Shown one piece after another: positions 18,471 to 26,631 of a stretch of 64,000 nucleotides of DNA. Origin of the DNA: Kineothrix sp. IPX-CK. Lineage in GTDB: Bacteria > Bacillota > Clostridia > Lachnospirales > Lachnospiraceae. Every line of letters begins with the position of its first letter. The first letter of the stretch is position 1. The DNA lies in NCBI RefSeq assembly GCF_039134705.1, contig NZ_CP146256.1, forward strand, positions 4,659,254 through 4,723,253. The letters run 5' to 3'. The translations under genes were made by a program, and so were the position numbers. Below the pieces are notes generated by a model. It was given only the letters and a program-made list of their open reading frames with translations. It was not told the DNA's origin and did not search any database.

Positions 18471-18598
18471 ATCTTATAGGAAAGTACGTCCTATAAGATA
18501 AAAGCGGTGCGCAGCTTCGCGCGCGGAACAAAAGCTGTGCTGCCGGCGTATTTAGCGCAAGAGTGTGCGAAGCACACTTTTGTTCTCTTATAGGAAAG
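18471..18598. repeat. Composite palindromic intergenic repeat
   Basis: It opens with a perfect 11-bp hairpin (18471-18481 and 18489-18499, arm ATCTTATAGGA). The first 13 bases, TCTTATAGGAAAG (18472-18484), recur at 18586-18598 in direct orientation. A small hairpin AGTGTGC-gaa-GCACACT lies at 18562-18578, and GC-rich CGCGCG-type sequence is in the middle. There is no reading frame. It has the look of a dispersed non-coding repeat unit; other copies were not seen in this window. Confidence 0.5.
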
Positions 18599-18666
18599 GC
18601 CTTGCTATGGTAACGGGATAAGGTAATGATTCCTATAGAGCAAAAACTGCTTGTATCGGTCTGGTT

Positions 18667-19425
18667 TTAAGGATAATATTTTGGGCTGCCGTCAAACTCA
18701 AATTTGTTTAAATCACCCCGGTAATGAGCAAAGGCATAATCAATAATAACACCTTCCGACGTAGTAGATATGTTATGGAAGTAAAGCATAGGAGCATTTA
18801 CCTTTACATTCAGCAGTTCAATATCTTCGGAAGTAGCATTCATTGCAGAAACAATGGTTTTTGTATTGGCAATCTGCGTTTCCGGATTGGTCATTAATAA
18901 TTCATATAAAGAATAAGATTTGAAATCATAGCTCAGAATAAAAGAACATAAGTCATATGGTATATAATTTTGAAAAGTTACCATGGGAATATCATCGGCA
19001 AAGCGCCTTCTGAACATAGAGATGACTTTTTGGTCCGGCTTTAGATTCAATTTTTCGGCAATTTCCGATGTGGGAGTAACAACGCTTAGATCAATCAGTT
19101 CTGTCCGGGGCGTTTTTCCCAATCTTGAAATCTGCTGATAGAAAGGTTCGAAAGAACGAATGTAGCTGGAGTTCTGCTCCGGCTTCGTTACAAAGGTTCC
19201 TTTACTGGCTTTTCTTATCAGCCACCCTTCCTGAACGAGTTCCGATATAGCCTGTCTCACCGTAGAACGGCTGATGTGATAAAATTCTACCAATTCGCTT
19301 TCCGTAGGGATCGCATCTCCTACTGCAAAGCAGTTGTCTTTGATATCATTTAATAAAATTGTTTTTAGTTGAAAGTACAACGGAATCGGTGTACTTTTAT
19401 CTATCTTCTTTTGGAATAGTTGCAT
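18667..19425 (-). CDS. GntR-family transcriptional regulator with UTRA domain (HutC subfamily)
   Basis: A protein of 252 residues with an N-terminal winged helix (about residues 10-75, including FYHISRSTVRQAISELVQEG) and a C-terminal ligand-binding UTRA domain. That domain has typical segments such as MFRRRFADDIPMVTFQNYIP. It lies upstream of, and divergent to, the sugar kinase-aldolase-transporter operon and is probably its repressor. Its inducer is likely a sugar phosphate made by that pathway. The palindrome at 19724-19733 is a candidate target. Confidence 0.9.
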   Translation of the reverse strand: MQLFQKKIDKSTPIPLYFQLKTILLNDIKDNCFAVGDAIPTESELVEFYHISRSTVRQAISELVQEGWLIRKASKGTFVTKPEQNSSYIRSFEPFYQQISRLGKTPRTELIDLSVVTPTSEIAEKLNLKPDQKVISMFRRRFADDIPMVTFQNYIPYDLCSFILSYDFKSYSLYELLMTNPETQIANTKTIVSAMNATSEDIELLNVKVNAPMLYFHNISTTSEGVIIDYAFAHYRGDLNKFEFDGSPKYYP

Positions 19426-19723
19426 GATTTTCCCCCTTAATAATTATTTGTTACTCATTTACATGTTTTATATGCTAATGATACATTGATAGTCCGTATA
19501 AAAATATAATTATGTTCGGATAATAAAACAATTAGCATATCAGTAATAAATATTATAGTAATCATATGATATAAAAATGAAAATTGCAAGAGAAAAAGAT
19601 ATGATTCAGAAATTTCGTACAAAATCATTCGATTAAAAAGCATCAAAAATTGGGCATTATATATAAAAATAAAATAATATATTGACTTTTTTTATCACAT
19701 ATGCAATTATAATAACATACCAA

Positions 19724-19733
19724 TGTACGTACA
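19724..19733. promoter_or_regulatory. Candidate GntR operator TGTACGTACA
   Basis: A perfect 10-bp palindrome TGTACGTACA lies about 58 bases before the sugar kinase start and just after a TATAAT-like stretch (19708-19713). The -35-like TTGACT at 19682 is 20 bp away from that stretch, longer than ideal. HutC-type GntR proteins bind short GT-N-AC palindromes, so this fits operator placement, but only one copy was seen. The rest of the 365-base gap 19426-19790 is AT-rich with no gene. Confidence 0.45.
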
Positions 19734-19790
19734 ATACAATAAAAAGAAATCAAAAATAATATTTAACCGAGAAAAGGATAACAACTTATC

Positions 19791-20735
19791 ATGAAGATAC
19801 TTTGTATAGGAATGATGGTATGCGACACATTGCTTTCTCCTGTGCCCTCCAATATTTTGGAGCTGGATAGTGTGAGCATCAATAAACCGTCCGTATGCTG
19901 CGGAGGAGATGCTTTAAATGTAGCAATTGGTCTTGCTAAATTAGATAATCCCGTATCAATAATAGGAAGGATCTCGAGTGATACAAATGGCAAGTTTATT
20001 CTGAATGAATGTAAGAAATATAACATTGATGTTTCCGGCGTAATTTATGATGAAGAGAGTGCCACTGCGGCTTCCTATGCGCTGATCGACGAAAAGGGAG
20101 AAAGACATTTCCTTTCGGAAAAATCTATTTTTGGAAGATTGCAGGGTAAAGATATTTCAGATAAGGCAATTGAGGATGCAGATATTATTTATATCGGTTC
20201 CGCCATGGCTCTACGTAAAATGGACGAGGAAGGCATACACAGCGTATTCTCGAGAGCACACGGGCAAGGGAAAATAACCGTTATGGATGCGGCCATCAAC
20301 AGAGAGGATCCCCACAGGGATTGGCTGAAATATTTGGCTCCGGCCTTTATGGAGACAGATGTGTTTTTTCCCAGCATCGATGAAGCGATTAAAATAACCG
20401 GGGAAACAAATCCAGAAAAAATAGCAGAATATTTCAGGCCGTTTTCTATAAAAATATTTGGAATTAAATTAGGAGCCTCAGGCTGTTTTGTCACGGATTT
20501 TAAGCATAAAAGATTTATTAGATGTCCGGAAAATATGCCGGTAGTTGATACGACCGGCGCAGGGGACTCTTTTATGGCAGGTCTGGTAAGCGGCCTGGCA
20601 AGAGGCTTCGATGTTTTTTCCAGCACTCAGCTTGCCGTAAGCGTTGCGACTAAAAATGTAGGTGCCGTAGGAGGAACGGCAGGAATCCCCAATTTTGAAG
20701 AAGCTTATCTTTTTTACAAAGAAAACTATCAATAA
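19791..20735 (+). CDS. PfkB-family sugar kinase
   Basis: A ribokinase-like kinase of 314 residues. Motif 1 is the di-Gly region CCGGDALNVAIGLAKL near residue 37. The C-terminal catalytic motif is DTTGAGDSFMAGL near residue 249, with the general-base Asp in GAGD. It is the first gene of the operon and is followed by an aldolase, which suggests it phosphorylates an imported sugar or sugar phosphate before cleavage. Family members act on fructose-1-phosphate, tagatose-6-phosphate, 2-keto-3-deoxygluconate and others; I cannot assign one. Confidence 0.88.
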   Translation: MKILCIGMMVCDTLLSPVPSNILELDSVSINKPSVCCGGDALNVAIGLAKLDNPVSIIGRISSDTNGKFILNECKKYNIDVSGVIYDEESATAASYALIDEKGERHFLSEKSIFGRLQGKDISDKAIEDADIIYIGSAMALRKMDEEGIHSVFSRAHGQGKITVMDAAINREDPHRDWLKYLAPAFMETDVFFPSIDEAIKITGETNPEKIAEYFRPFSIKIFGIKLGASGCFVTDFKHKRFIRCPENMPVVDTTGAGDSFMAGLVSGLARGFDVFSSTQLAVSVATKNVGAVGGTAGIPNFEEAYLFYKENYQ

Positions 20736-20761
20736 AATGTCGCTGCACAATTTAGTTATTA

Positions 20762-20788
20762 TCAAGCTTAATAAAATAATAAGCTTGA
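20762..20788. repeat. Stem-loop between the kinase and aldolase genes
   Basis: A perfect 9-bp inverted repeat (20762-20770 and 20780-20788, arm TCAAGCTTA) with a 9-base loop. A second weaker pair, ACGGAT and ATCCGT, follows before the aldolase ribosome site. There is no T-tract, so mRNA processing or stability is more likely than termination. Confidence 0.45.
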
Positions 20789-20863
20789 AAAATAAATGCT
20801 CACTAACATATTTACGGATTCACACACACTATATAAAATCCGTAAGAAGAAAGGATGAAAGTT

Positions 20864-21712
20864 ATGAAATTTGCACCAATGAAAGAAATTCTCAAATTAG
20901 CGGAGGAACAAAAAGTTGCATACGGCGCGTTTGTAACAGTTTCTTATGAGACTGCACTGGCGGCTATCGAGGCAGGATCCGAACTCAATTGCCCGGTAAT
21001 CTTTATTACCGGAACAGATTGCTGTGATCTAATGGGAGGATTCGAAGGAACGGTAGAGACCGTAAAAAGAGCTGCGGCAAATTCAAAAGTGCCTATTGCG
21101 CTTCATTTAGACCATTGCCGTACCTATGAAGAATGCGTACAGGCTATTCAGGCGGGATATTCTTCCGTTATGATCGATGGCTCGTCCCTTCCGTTTGAAG
21201 AGAACATAGCGCTCACCAAAAAAGTAGTGGATTATGCGCACACATTAGGTATTACAGTAGAGGGAGAACTGGGAAAACTTGTAGGTGAAGAAGGAAACTT
21301 AGTGGTAAAGGGTCCGGAAGGCGCACAGACCGATCCGCAGGAAGCAAAGGAATTCGTGGAAAGGACAGGCGTCGATTGCCTGGCAGTCAGCATCGGAACA
21401 CAGCATGGACATTACATAGCAGCGCCTCAGTTGAACATAGAAAGGCTGAAAGCGATCCAGGAAGTAGTCGAAGTACCTCTTGTATTGCATGGAGGCTCCG
21501 GAACGCCTATCGATCAGGTACAGGAATCCATACGTAACGGTATCCGGAAGATCAATGTGGCTACGGACGTTCTTACAGCGGTGGCCAATTCTTTTGAAGA
21601 ACTGAAGAAACAGCCCGGATTCAAATATAATACGGCAATGTTCATTAATTCTAAAAATGCGGCAAAAGAGCTTATTAAAGGCAAGATGAAGGATTTCAGA
21701 TTCGAGAAGTGA
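20864..21712 (+). CDS. Class II ketose-bisphosphate aldolase family protein
   Basis: A zinc-dependent aldolase of about 282 residues in the FbaA/GatY/IolJ/KbaY family. Zinc-ligand and active-site segments are HLDHCRTYEE near residues 79-88, EGELGKL with the conserved Glu, and VLHGGSGTP. It should cleave a phosphorylated ketose made by the PfkB kinase into dihydroxyacetone phosphate and an aldehyde. The ATG at 20864 is preferred over 20855 because AGAAAGG abuts the latter with no spacing. Confidence 0.88.
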   Translation: MKFAPMKEILKLAEEQKVAYGAFVTVSYETALAAIEAGSELNCPVIFITGTDCCDLMGGFEGTVETVKRAAANSKVPIALHLDHCRTYEECVQAIQAGYSSVMIDGSSLPFEENIALTKKVVDYAHTLGITVEGELGKLVGEEGNLVVKGPEGAQTDPQEAKEFVERTGVDCLAVSIGTQHGHYIAAPQLNIERLKAIQEVVEVPLVLHGGSGTPIDQVQESIRNGIRKINVATDVLTAVANSFEELKKQPGFKYNTAMFINSKNAAKELIKGKMKDFRFEK

Positions 21713-21791
21713 TCCCAATGATATTATGCCTTGAAAAGGGTATTATATAAAACTATAATTGCTAGTTAATTTAAAATGGAGGACAGGTTAT

Positions 21792-22940
21792 ATGAAAAAG
21801 AGAATGGTAAGTGTATTATTGGCAGCAGTTATGACGTTATCTTTAATGGCATGCGGTGCAAAAGAAACCGCACAGGAAGCACCTGCGGCAGAGACTCCCG
21901 CTTCTGCTAAGGAGGAGCCGGAAGAAGAGGCGCAGGAGGAGGAGCCTGCGGCAGAAACAGCCTCTGATGTAAAATCCACTGTTATTTGGAGGGCGTTTGA
22001 TGACCAGTTCCAAAGCGGCTTTAGAATCATCATGCAGAACGAAGAAGAAAAAATAGGCGGTATCACTCTTGATATGCAGGATGCAGCAAATGACGTTTCC
22101 ACAGCAATCAGTAAGCTTGAGGCGGCTTTGACGAAAGGTACCGATGTTGTTGCTATCTGTGCACCTGATCGTGAAAGTACGGAGACTATGGCTCAGAAGA
22201 CGAACGAAGAAGGGGTGCCGGCAGTATTTTTTAACATGGAACCTATGGAGACGACTATGCAGACCTATGACAATATTTATTATGTAGGCGCTCAGGCTAA
22301 GGAGTCAGGTGAAATGTGTGCGCAGGCATTAATAAATTACTGGAACAGCAATAAAGAAGTTGCAGATAAGAATAAGGACGGAGTTCTTCAGCTCGTTATT
22401 TTGCAGGGAGAAATCGGGCAGCAGGACGTTGTGCTTCGTACCCAGGCTTATGAGGAAACTTTAAAAGCACAGGGTATTGATTATGAAGTACTGGCGATGG
22501 ATACAGCCAACTGGGATCAGGCACAGGCGCTGGATAAGATGAATGCATGGATTACAGCTTATGGAATTGACGGAATAGAAGGTGTTCTTTGCAATAATGA
22601 TAATATGGCAATGGGTGCAATGCAGGCATGTATCAATAATGGATATAATAATGGCGATGCGGACAAATTTGTTCCTATCGTAGGAATCGATGCAAATATC
22701 GATGCGTTGGAAGTAATGAAAGCGGACTCTTTATTGGGAACGGTACTTAATGACAGATTAAGTCAGTCTGATGCTATTATCAATGTAATCAAAGCTGCAA
22801 AAGAAGGTAAAGAGGTTACGGAAGAAGTGGTGGGAGTTGATTGCACGGTTGATGGAAAATATGTATGGGTTCCTTACGTAATTGTAGATTCGAGCAACCT
22901 GGATTCCACATTGGAACTTATGAGTTCTATTTCACAGTAA
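21792..22940 (+). CDS. Sugar ABC transporter substrate-binding lipoprotein (RbsB/MglB type)
   Basis: A type-1 periplasmic-binding-fold lipoprotein of 382 residues. The signal peptide ends at lipobox LMAC with Cys about residue 20, then an Ala/Glu-rich linker. The fold is typical of ribose/galactose/xylose binders, with AICAPDRESTETMAQKTN and the hinge segment GVLCNNDNMAMGA. The GGAGG site selects the ATG at 21792 over an upstream in-frame start. It feeds the ATPase and permease encoded next. Confidence 0.92.
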   Translation: MKKRMVSVLLAAVMTLSLMACGAKETAQEAPAAETPASAKEEPEEEAQEEEPAAETASDVKSTVIWRAFDDQFQSGFRIIMQNEEEKIGGITLDMQDAANDVSTAISKLEAALTKGTDVVAICAPDRESTETMAQKTNEEGVPAVFFNMEPMETTMQTYDNIYYVGAQAKESGEMCAQALINYWNSNKEVADKNKDGVLQLVILQGEIGQQDVVLRTQAYEETLKAQGIDYEVLAMDTANWDQAQALDKMNAWITAYGIDGIEGVLCNNDNMAMGAMQACINNGYNNGDADKFVPIVGIDANIDALEVMKADSLLGTVLNDRLSQSDAIINVIKAAKEGKEVTEEVVGVDCTVDGKYVWVPYVIVDSSNLDSTLELMSSISQ

Positions 22941-22971
22941 AACGTGCCGTCAGATCATTGATTTGTTTGAA

Positions 22972-23009
22972 AGGGTGCCGGATAGTCATAAGGCTTCCGG
23001 TCACCCTTC
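22972..23009 (+). terminator. Stem-loop between sugar-binding protein and ATPase genes
   Basis: AAGGGTGCCGGA pairs with TCCGGTCACCCTT across about 13 bases. This GC-rich hairpin is followed by only a short T-poor stretch (CCTATAATTT). It is more likely a partial terminator or mRNA-stabilising structure that keeps the binding protein more abundant than the membrane subunits. Confidence 0.5.
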
Positions 23010-23038
23010 CTATAATTTAGCAAGGGAGGATTATTACT

Positions 23039-24568
23039 TTGGAAAAGTACCGATTGAAAGTAAGTAATATGTCAAAATCTTTTCCGGGCGTAAAGGCGCT
23101 GAATAATGTACAGCTGGCAGTAAGACCGGGTTCGGTGCATGCTTTAATCGGAGAAAACGGTGCCGGTAAATCAACATTGATGAAATGCCTGTTCGGATTG
23201 TATCATCCGGAGGAAGGGACGATAGAGCTGGACGGCGAAAAAGTGAATATCACAGATCCGAATACTGCTTTGAAATTAGGCATCTCCATGATACATCAGG
23301 AATTGAATCCGATTCCTTACCGCAATGTGATAGACAATATGTGGGTGGGAAGATTTGAGAAAAAAGGGCCCATTGTAGATGAAGAACGGATGAAAGCAAA
23401 GACAGAAGAGCTGCTTCAGGATTTGGAGTTTGATATTCCGGCAGAGACACTGGCAAAGGATTTATCCGTTTCTCAGATGCAGGCAATAGAAATAGCCAAA
23501 GCGGTATCTTATGATGCCAAAGTTATCATAATGGACGAACCGACCTCTTCTTTGACAGTTGCGGAGACGAAACATCTTTTTCACATTATCAACCGTCTGA
23601 AGGCAGAAGGGCGTTCTATTATATATATATCCCATAAGCTGGAAGAAATATTTGAAATTGCAGATGAAATAACAGTAATGCGCGACGGACAATACGTAGG
23701 AAGATGGGATATCGAGGATATAACCATCGATGAATTAATTCATCAGATGGTGGGACGTAATATGGAAGAACGGTTTCCTCCTTCCGAGGATACCATACAG
23801 GATAAGGTGCTTTTAAAGGTTGAGAATCTGACGAGTGCCGAGGAACATTCATTTGAACATATCAGCTTTGAACTTTATAAAGGAGAAATATTGGGGATCG
23901 GCGGTTTGGTAGGTGCCCAGAGAACGGAGCTGGTGGAAGCTATTTTCGGGCTCAGAAAGATTATCTCTGGAACGCTTACTATGGACGGTAAGACAATCCA
24001 GAATAATACACCGCAGGATGCCATTAAGAACAAATTTGCATTGCTGACCGAAGAGAGGCGTTCCACAGGAATTATTCCCATGCTTTCCGTATGGGATAAT
24101 ACTCTGGCAGTTGCATATAAAAAGCTGGCTGATAATATTATCGGATATATTAATAAACAAAAAATAGAAAAAGATGTGGACAGAGTATGTAAAGACTTAG
24201 ATGTCAGGATGGCGGGCACGGAAACATTGATTAAAAATCTGTCCGGAGGGAATCAGCAAAAAGTCCTGGTAGGAAGGTGGCTGCTTTCAGACTGCGATAT
24301 CCTTATTCTGGACGAGCCCACAAGAGGTGTGGATGTAGGCGCGAAATATGAAATTTATAGAATTATGAGAGATCTCATAAAAAAAGGAAAAGCGATCATC
24401 ATGGTATCTTCAGAAATGCCGGAGCTTCTTGGCATGTCGGATACTATCATGATTATGTGTGAAGGAAAGCTATCCGGAGTATTAAAGCAAAGCGAGGCAA
24501 CTCAGGTGGAAGTAATGAAGTATGCAACAAAGTTTTCTAATAAGGCAAAAGAGGAGGCTTCCGAATGA
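23039..24568 (+). CDS. Sugar ABC transporter double ATPase (RbsA/MglA type)
   Basis: A protein of 509 residues with two ABC domains. The first has Walker A GENGAGKST, signature DLSVSQMQ and Walker B VIIMDEP. The second has a degenerate Walker A (GGLVGAQRTEL), as is normal for RbsA proteins, signature LSGGNQQKV and Walker B ILILDEP. The start codon is TTG, supported by AAGGGAGGA 9 bases upstream. It energises the permease at 24565, which it overlaps by four bases. Confidence 0.94.
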   Translation: MEKYRLKVSNMSKSFPGVKALNNVQLAVRPGSVHALIGENGAGKSTLMKCLFGLYHPEEGTIELDGEKVNITDPNTALKLGISMIHQELNPIPYRNVIDNMWVGRFEKKGPIVDEERMKAKTEELLQDLEFDIPAETLAKDLSVSQMQAIEIAKAVSYDAKVIIMDEPTSSLTVAETKHLFHIINRLKAEGRSIIYISHKLEEIFEIADEITVMRDGQYVGRWDIEDITIDELIHQMVGRNMEERFPPSEDTIQDKVLLKVENLTSAEEHSFEHISFELYKGEILGIGGLVGAQRTELVEAIFGLRKIISGTLTMDGKTIQNNTPQDAIKNKFALLTEERRSTGIIPMLSVWDNTLAVAYKKLADNIIGYINKQKIEKDVDRVCKDLDVRMAGTETLIKNLSGGNQQKVLVGRWLLSDCDILILDEPTRGVDVGAKYEIYRIMRDLIKKGKAIIMVSSEMPELLGMSDTIMIMCEGKLSGVLKQSEATQVEVMKYATKFSNKAKEEASE

Positions 24569-25554
24569 AAACTATAAACATCAAAAAAATCTTGGTCGAT
24601 AAGGCACTTGTTATCGTGCTGCTATTTATGATTATTGGAATTATTATTATAGAACCTTCTTTTTTGCAGTGGCGTGTGTTCACTGATATTATCACACAGT
24701 CGGCAGTAAAGATGATTTGTGCGCTGGGTCTTATGTTTCCGCTTTTGATTGGAGGAACGGATCTTGCGGGAGGCAGGCAGGTAGGTCTGGCGGCAGTGCT
24801 GGTTGCATCCATGTCCCAGATGAGTACCTACTCGAACAGATTTTGGCCCAATCTTCCCGAACTCCCCATTATTATTCCCATGCTTGTAGCCATTGCGGCA
24901 GTAGCAGCCATCGGTGCAATAAACGGATTTATGGTTTCCAGATTAAAGATGGCTCCCTTCATTGCAACATTTGGTATGTCTACTATCGTATACGGTATTA
25001 ACTGTCTTTATTTTGCCAAAAAGCCTAATAACTCACAGCCTATAGGCGGAATCCGGGAAGATTTAAGATTTTTGAGCAGCTATAAAATATTTGACCAGGT
25101 CAGCTTGCTTGTTGCCATTGCGATTGCAGCCGTAGTTATCGTATGGTTTGTGCTGAATAAGACAGTATTCGGAAAAAATATTTATATCGTAGGCGGCAAT
25201 GCAGATGCGGCCAGAGTATCAGGTGTCAACGTAGGAAAAGTGATCATGGCGGTCTTCATTATTGAAAGCTGCCTTGTAGGACTTGCAGGTATCATGGAGG
25301 TGGCAAGGACCGGCGGCGCTAACAGCTCCTATGGTATGGCGTATGAATTCGATGCGATTTCATCCTGCGTGGTCGGCGGTGTATCTTTAAGCGGCGGAAT
25401 AGGAAAAGTATCCGGTGCGGCCATAGGTGTGATCATTTTTACATTTATCAGTTATGGTCTGGCTTTTATCGGAGTAAACTCGAATTGGCAGTTAATTATC
25501 AAGGGTATTATAATTTGCAGTGCGGTTGCTCTGGATATGAGAAAAAATGCTTAA
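24565..25554 (+). CDS. Sugar ABC transporter permease (RbsC/MglC type)
   Basis: An inner-membrane permease of 329 residues and about nine hydrophobic segments. The family signature GGTDLAGGRQVGLAA is near residue 62, with the conserved NAAAARVSGVNV-like segment here as GGNADAARVSGVNVGKV. The start overlaps the ATPase stop (ATGA), indicating translational coupling. With the genes at 21792 and 23039 it forms a complete CUT2-type sugar importer. Confidence 0.93.
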   Translation: MKTINIKKILVDKALVIVLLFMIIGIIIIEPSFLQWRVFTDIITQSAVKMICALGLMFPLLIGGTDLAGGRQVGLAAVLVASMSQMSTYSNRFWPNLPELPIIIPMLVAIAAVAAIGAINGFMVSRLKMAPFIATFGMSTIVYGINCLYFAKKPNNSQPIGGIREDLRFLSSYKIFDQVSLLVAIAIAAVVIVWFVLNKTVFGKNIYIVGGNADAARVSGVNVGKVIMAVFIIESCLVGLAGIMEVARTGGANSSYGMAYEFDAISSCVVGGVSLSGGIGKVSGAAIGVIIFTFISYGLAFIGVNSNWQLIIKGIIICSAVALDMRKNA

Positions 25555-25574
25555 CAAGAAAGGAACTAATAGAA

Positions 25575-26468
25575 ATGAAAAGAGTAAAGTTATCGGATAA
25601 GCTGTCTCTTTCCGCGATTGTGCAGGGATTCTGGAGACTGGAAGACTGGAATATGACGGCAAAGGAATTGACAGATTATATGAACGCCTGCATAGAAAAA
25701 GGAGTAACTACTTTTGATACGGCGGAGATTTATTCGGCTACTCTGTGTGAGAAGTTAATGGGAGAAGCTTTTGAAGAGGATAAAACGATCAGGGACAGAA
25801 TAGAGCTTGTCTCCAAGACAGGTATATTCCAACAGGAAATTAACGGAAGTACTTTTGGATATTATGATACTACTTATGATAGAATCATCCGTTCCTGTAA
25901 AGAAAGCCTGCAGCGTCTTAAGACGGATCATCTCGATCTGTACTTAATTCACAGAGAGGATCCCTGCTTTGATCCGTGGGAAACGGCAAGGGCATTAAAA
26001 GACTTAAAAAAAGCAGGAATGGTAAAAGAAGTCGGTGTATCCAATTTTGATCCCTTCAAGTTCGATGCTTTGAACAAAGCGATGGATGGTGAACTTGTAA
26101 CCAATCAAATCGAATGGAATCCGGTATGCTTTGAACATTTTGAGAGCGGTATGATGGATTATCTGGCATTACATAAGGTTCATCCTATGATTTGGTCACC
26201 GCTTGCAGGAGGAAGACTTTTTAAAGGAAAAGACTCTCATTGTGAAAAAGCAATGGAGAAAATAAGGGAAATTGCAGCAAGGCACGGGGAAGAACCGGAT
26301 ACGATCATCTATGCATGGCTGATGTATCATCCGGTGAAAGCGATGCCGCTTTTGGGAAGTAATAAACTGAACAGGCTTGACCTTGCGATAAAAGCACTGG
26401 ATGTGAAGCTTGAACATTATGAATGGTATGAAATATATGTGGCAAGCGGCCAACAGGTTTTAAGATAA
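25575..26468 (+). CDS. Aldo/keto reductase
   Basis: An NAD(P)H-dependent oxidoreductase of 297 residues with the (beta/alpha)8 fold. The catalytic residues Asp and Tyr lie in FDTAEIYSA near residue 50, and the catalytic His in YLIHRED. The segment VKEVGVSNFDPF is also typical. It resembles the YdhF-type oxidoreductases. It is the last gene of the sugar operon and may interconvert the imported sugar or the aldehyde released by the aldolase. The ATG at 25575 has AAGAAAGGAA upstream. Confidence 0.9.
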   Translation: MKRVKLSDKLSLSAIVQGFWRLEDWNMTAKELTDYMNACIEKGVTTFDTAEIYSATLCEKLMGEAFEEDKTIRDRIELVSKTGIFQQEINGSTFGYYDTTYDRIIRSCKESLQRLKTDHLDLYLIHREDPCFDPWETARALKDLKKAGMVKEVGVSNFDPFKFDALNKAMDGELVTNQIEWNPVCFEHFESGMMDYLALHKVHPMIWSPLAGGRLFKGKDSHCEKAMEKIREIAARHGEEPDTIIYAWLMYHPVKAMPLLGSNKLNRLDLAIKALDVKLEHYEWYEIYVASGQQVLR

Positions 26469-26476
26469 TTCTGAAG

Positions 26477-26507
26477 TGAGAATTCCGTAAAGGAGTTCTC
26501 ATTTTTT
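26477..26507 (+). terminator. Rho-independent terminator of the sugar operon
   Basis: TGAGAATTCC pairs with GGAGTTCTCA (one mismatch) with a short loop, followed by a run of six T. It follows the aldo/keto reductase stop codon. Confidence 0.85.
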
Positions 26508-26631
26508 ACAATTTAATTTCATACGTAAAAGATATGTAAACATTCAAAATAATAAAAACAACGCTAAAATTATATGATAAAATGAAAAAGTAAAAATAGA
26601 TGAATTATTTTATTTATGAGGAGGACAAAAG

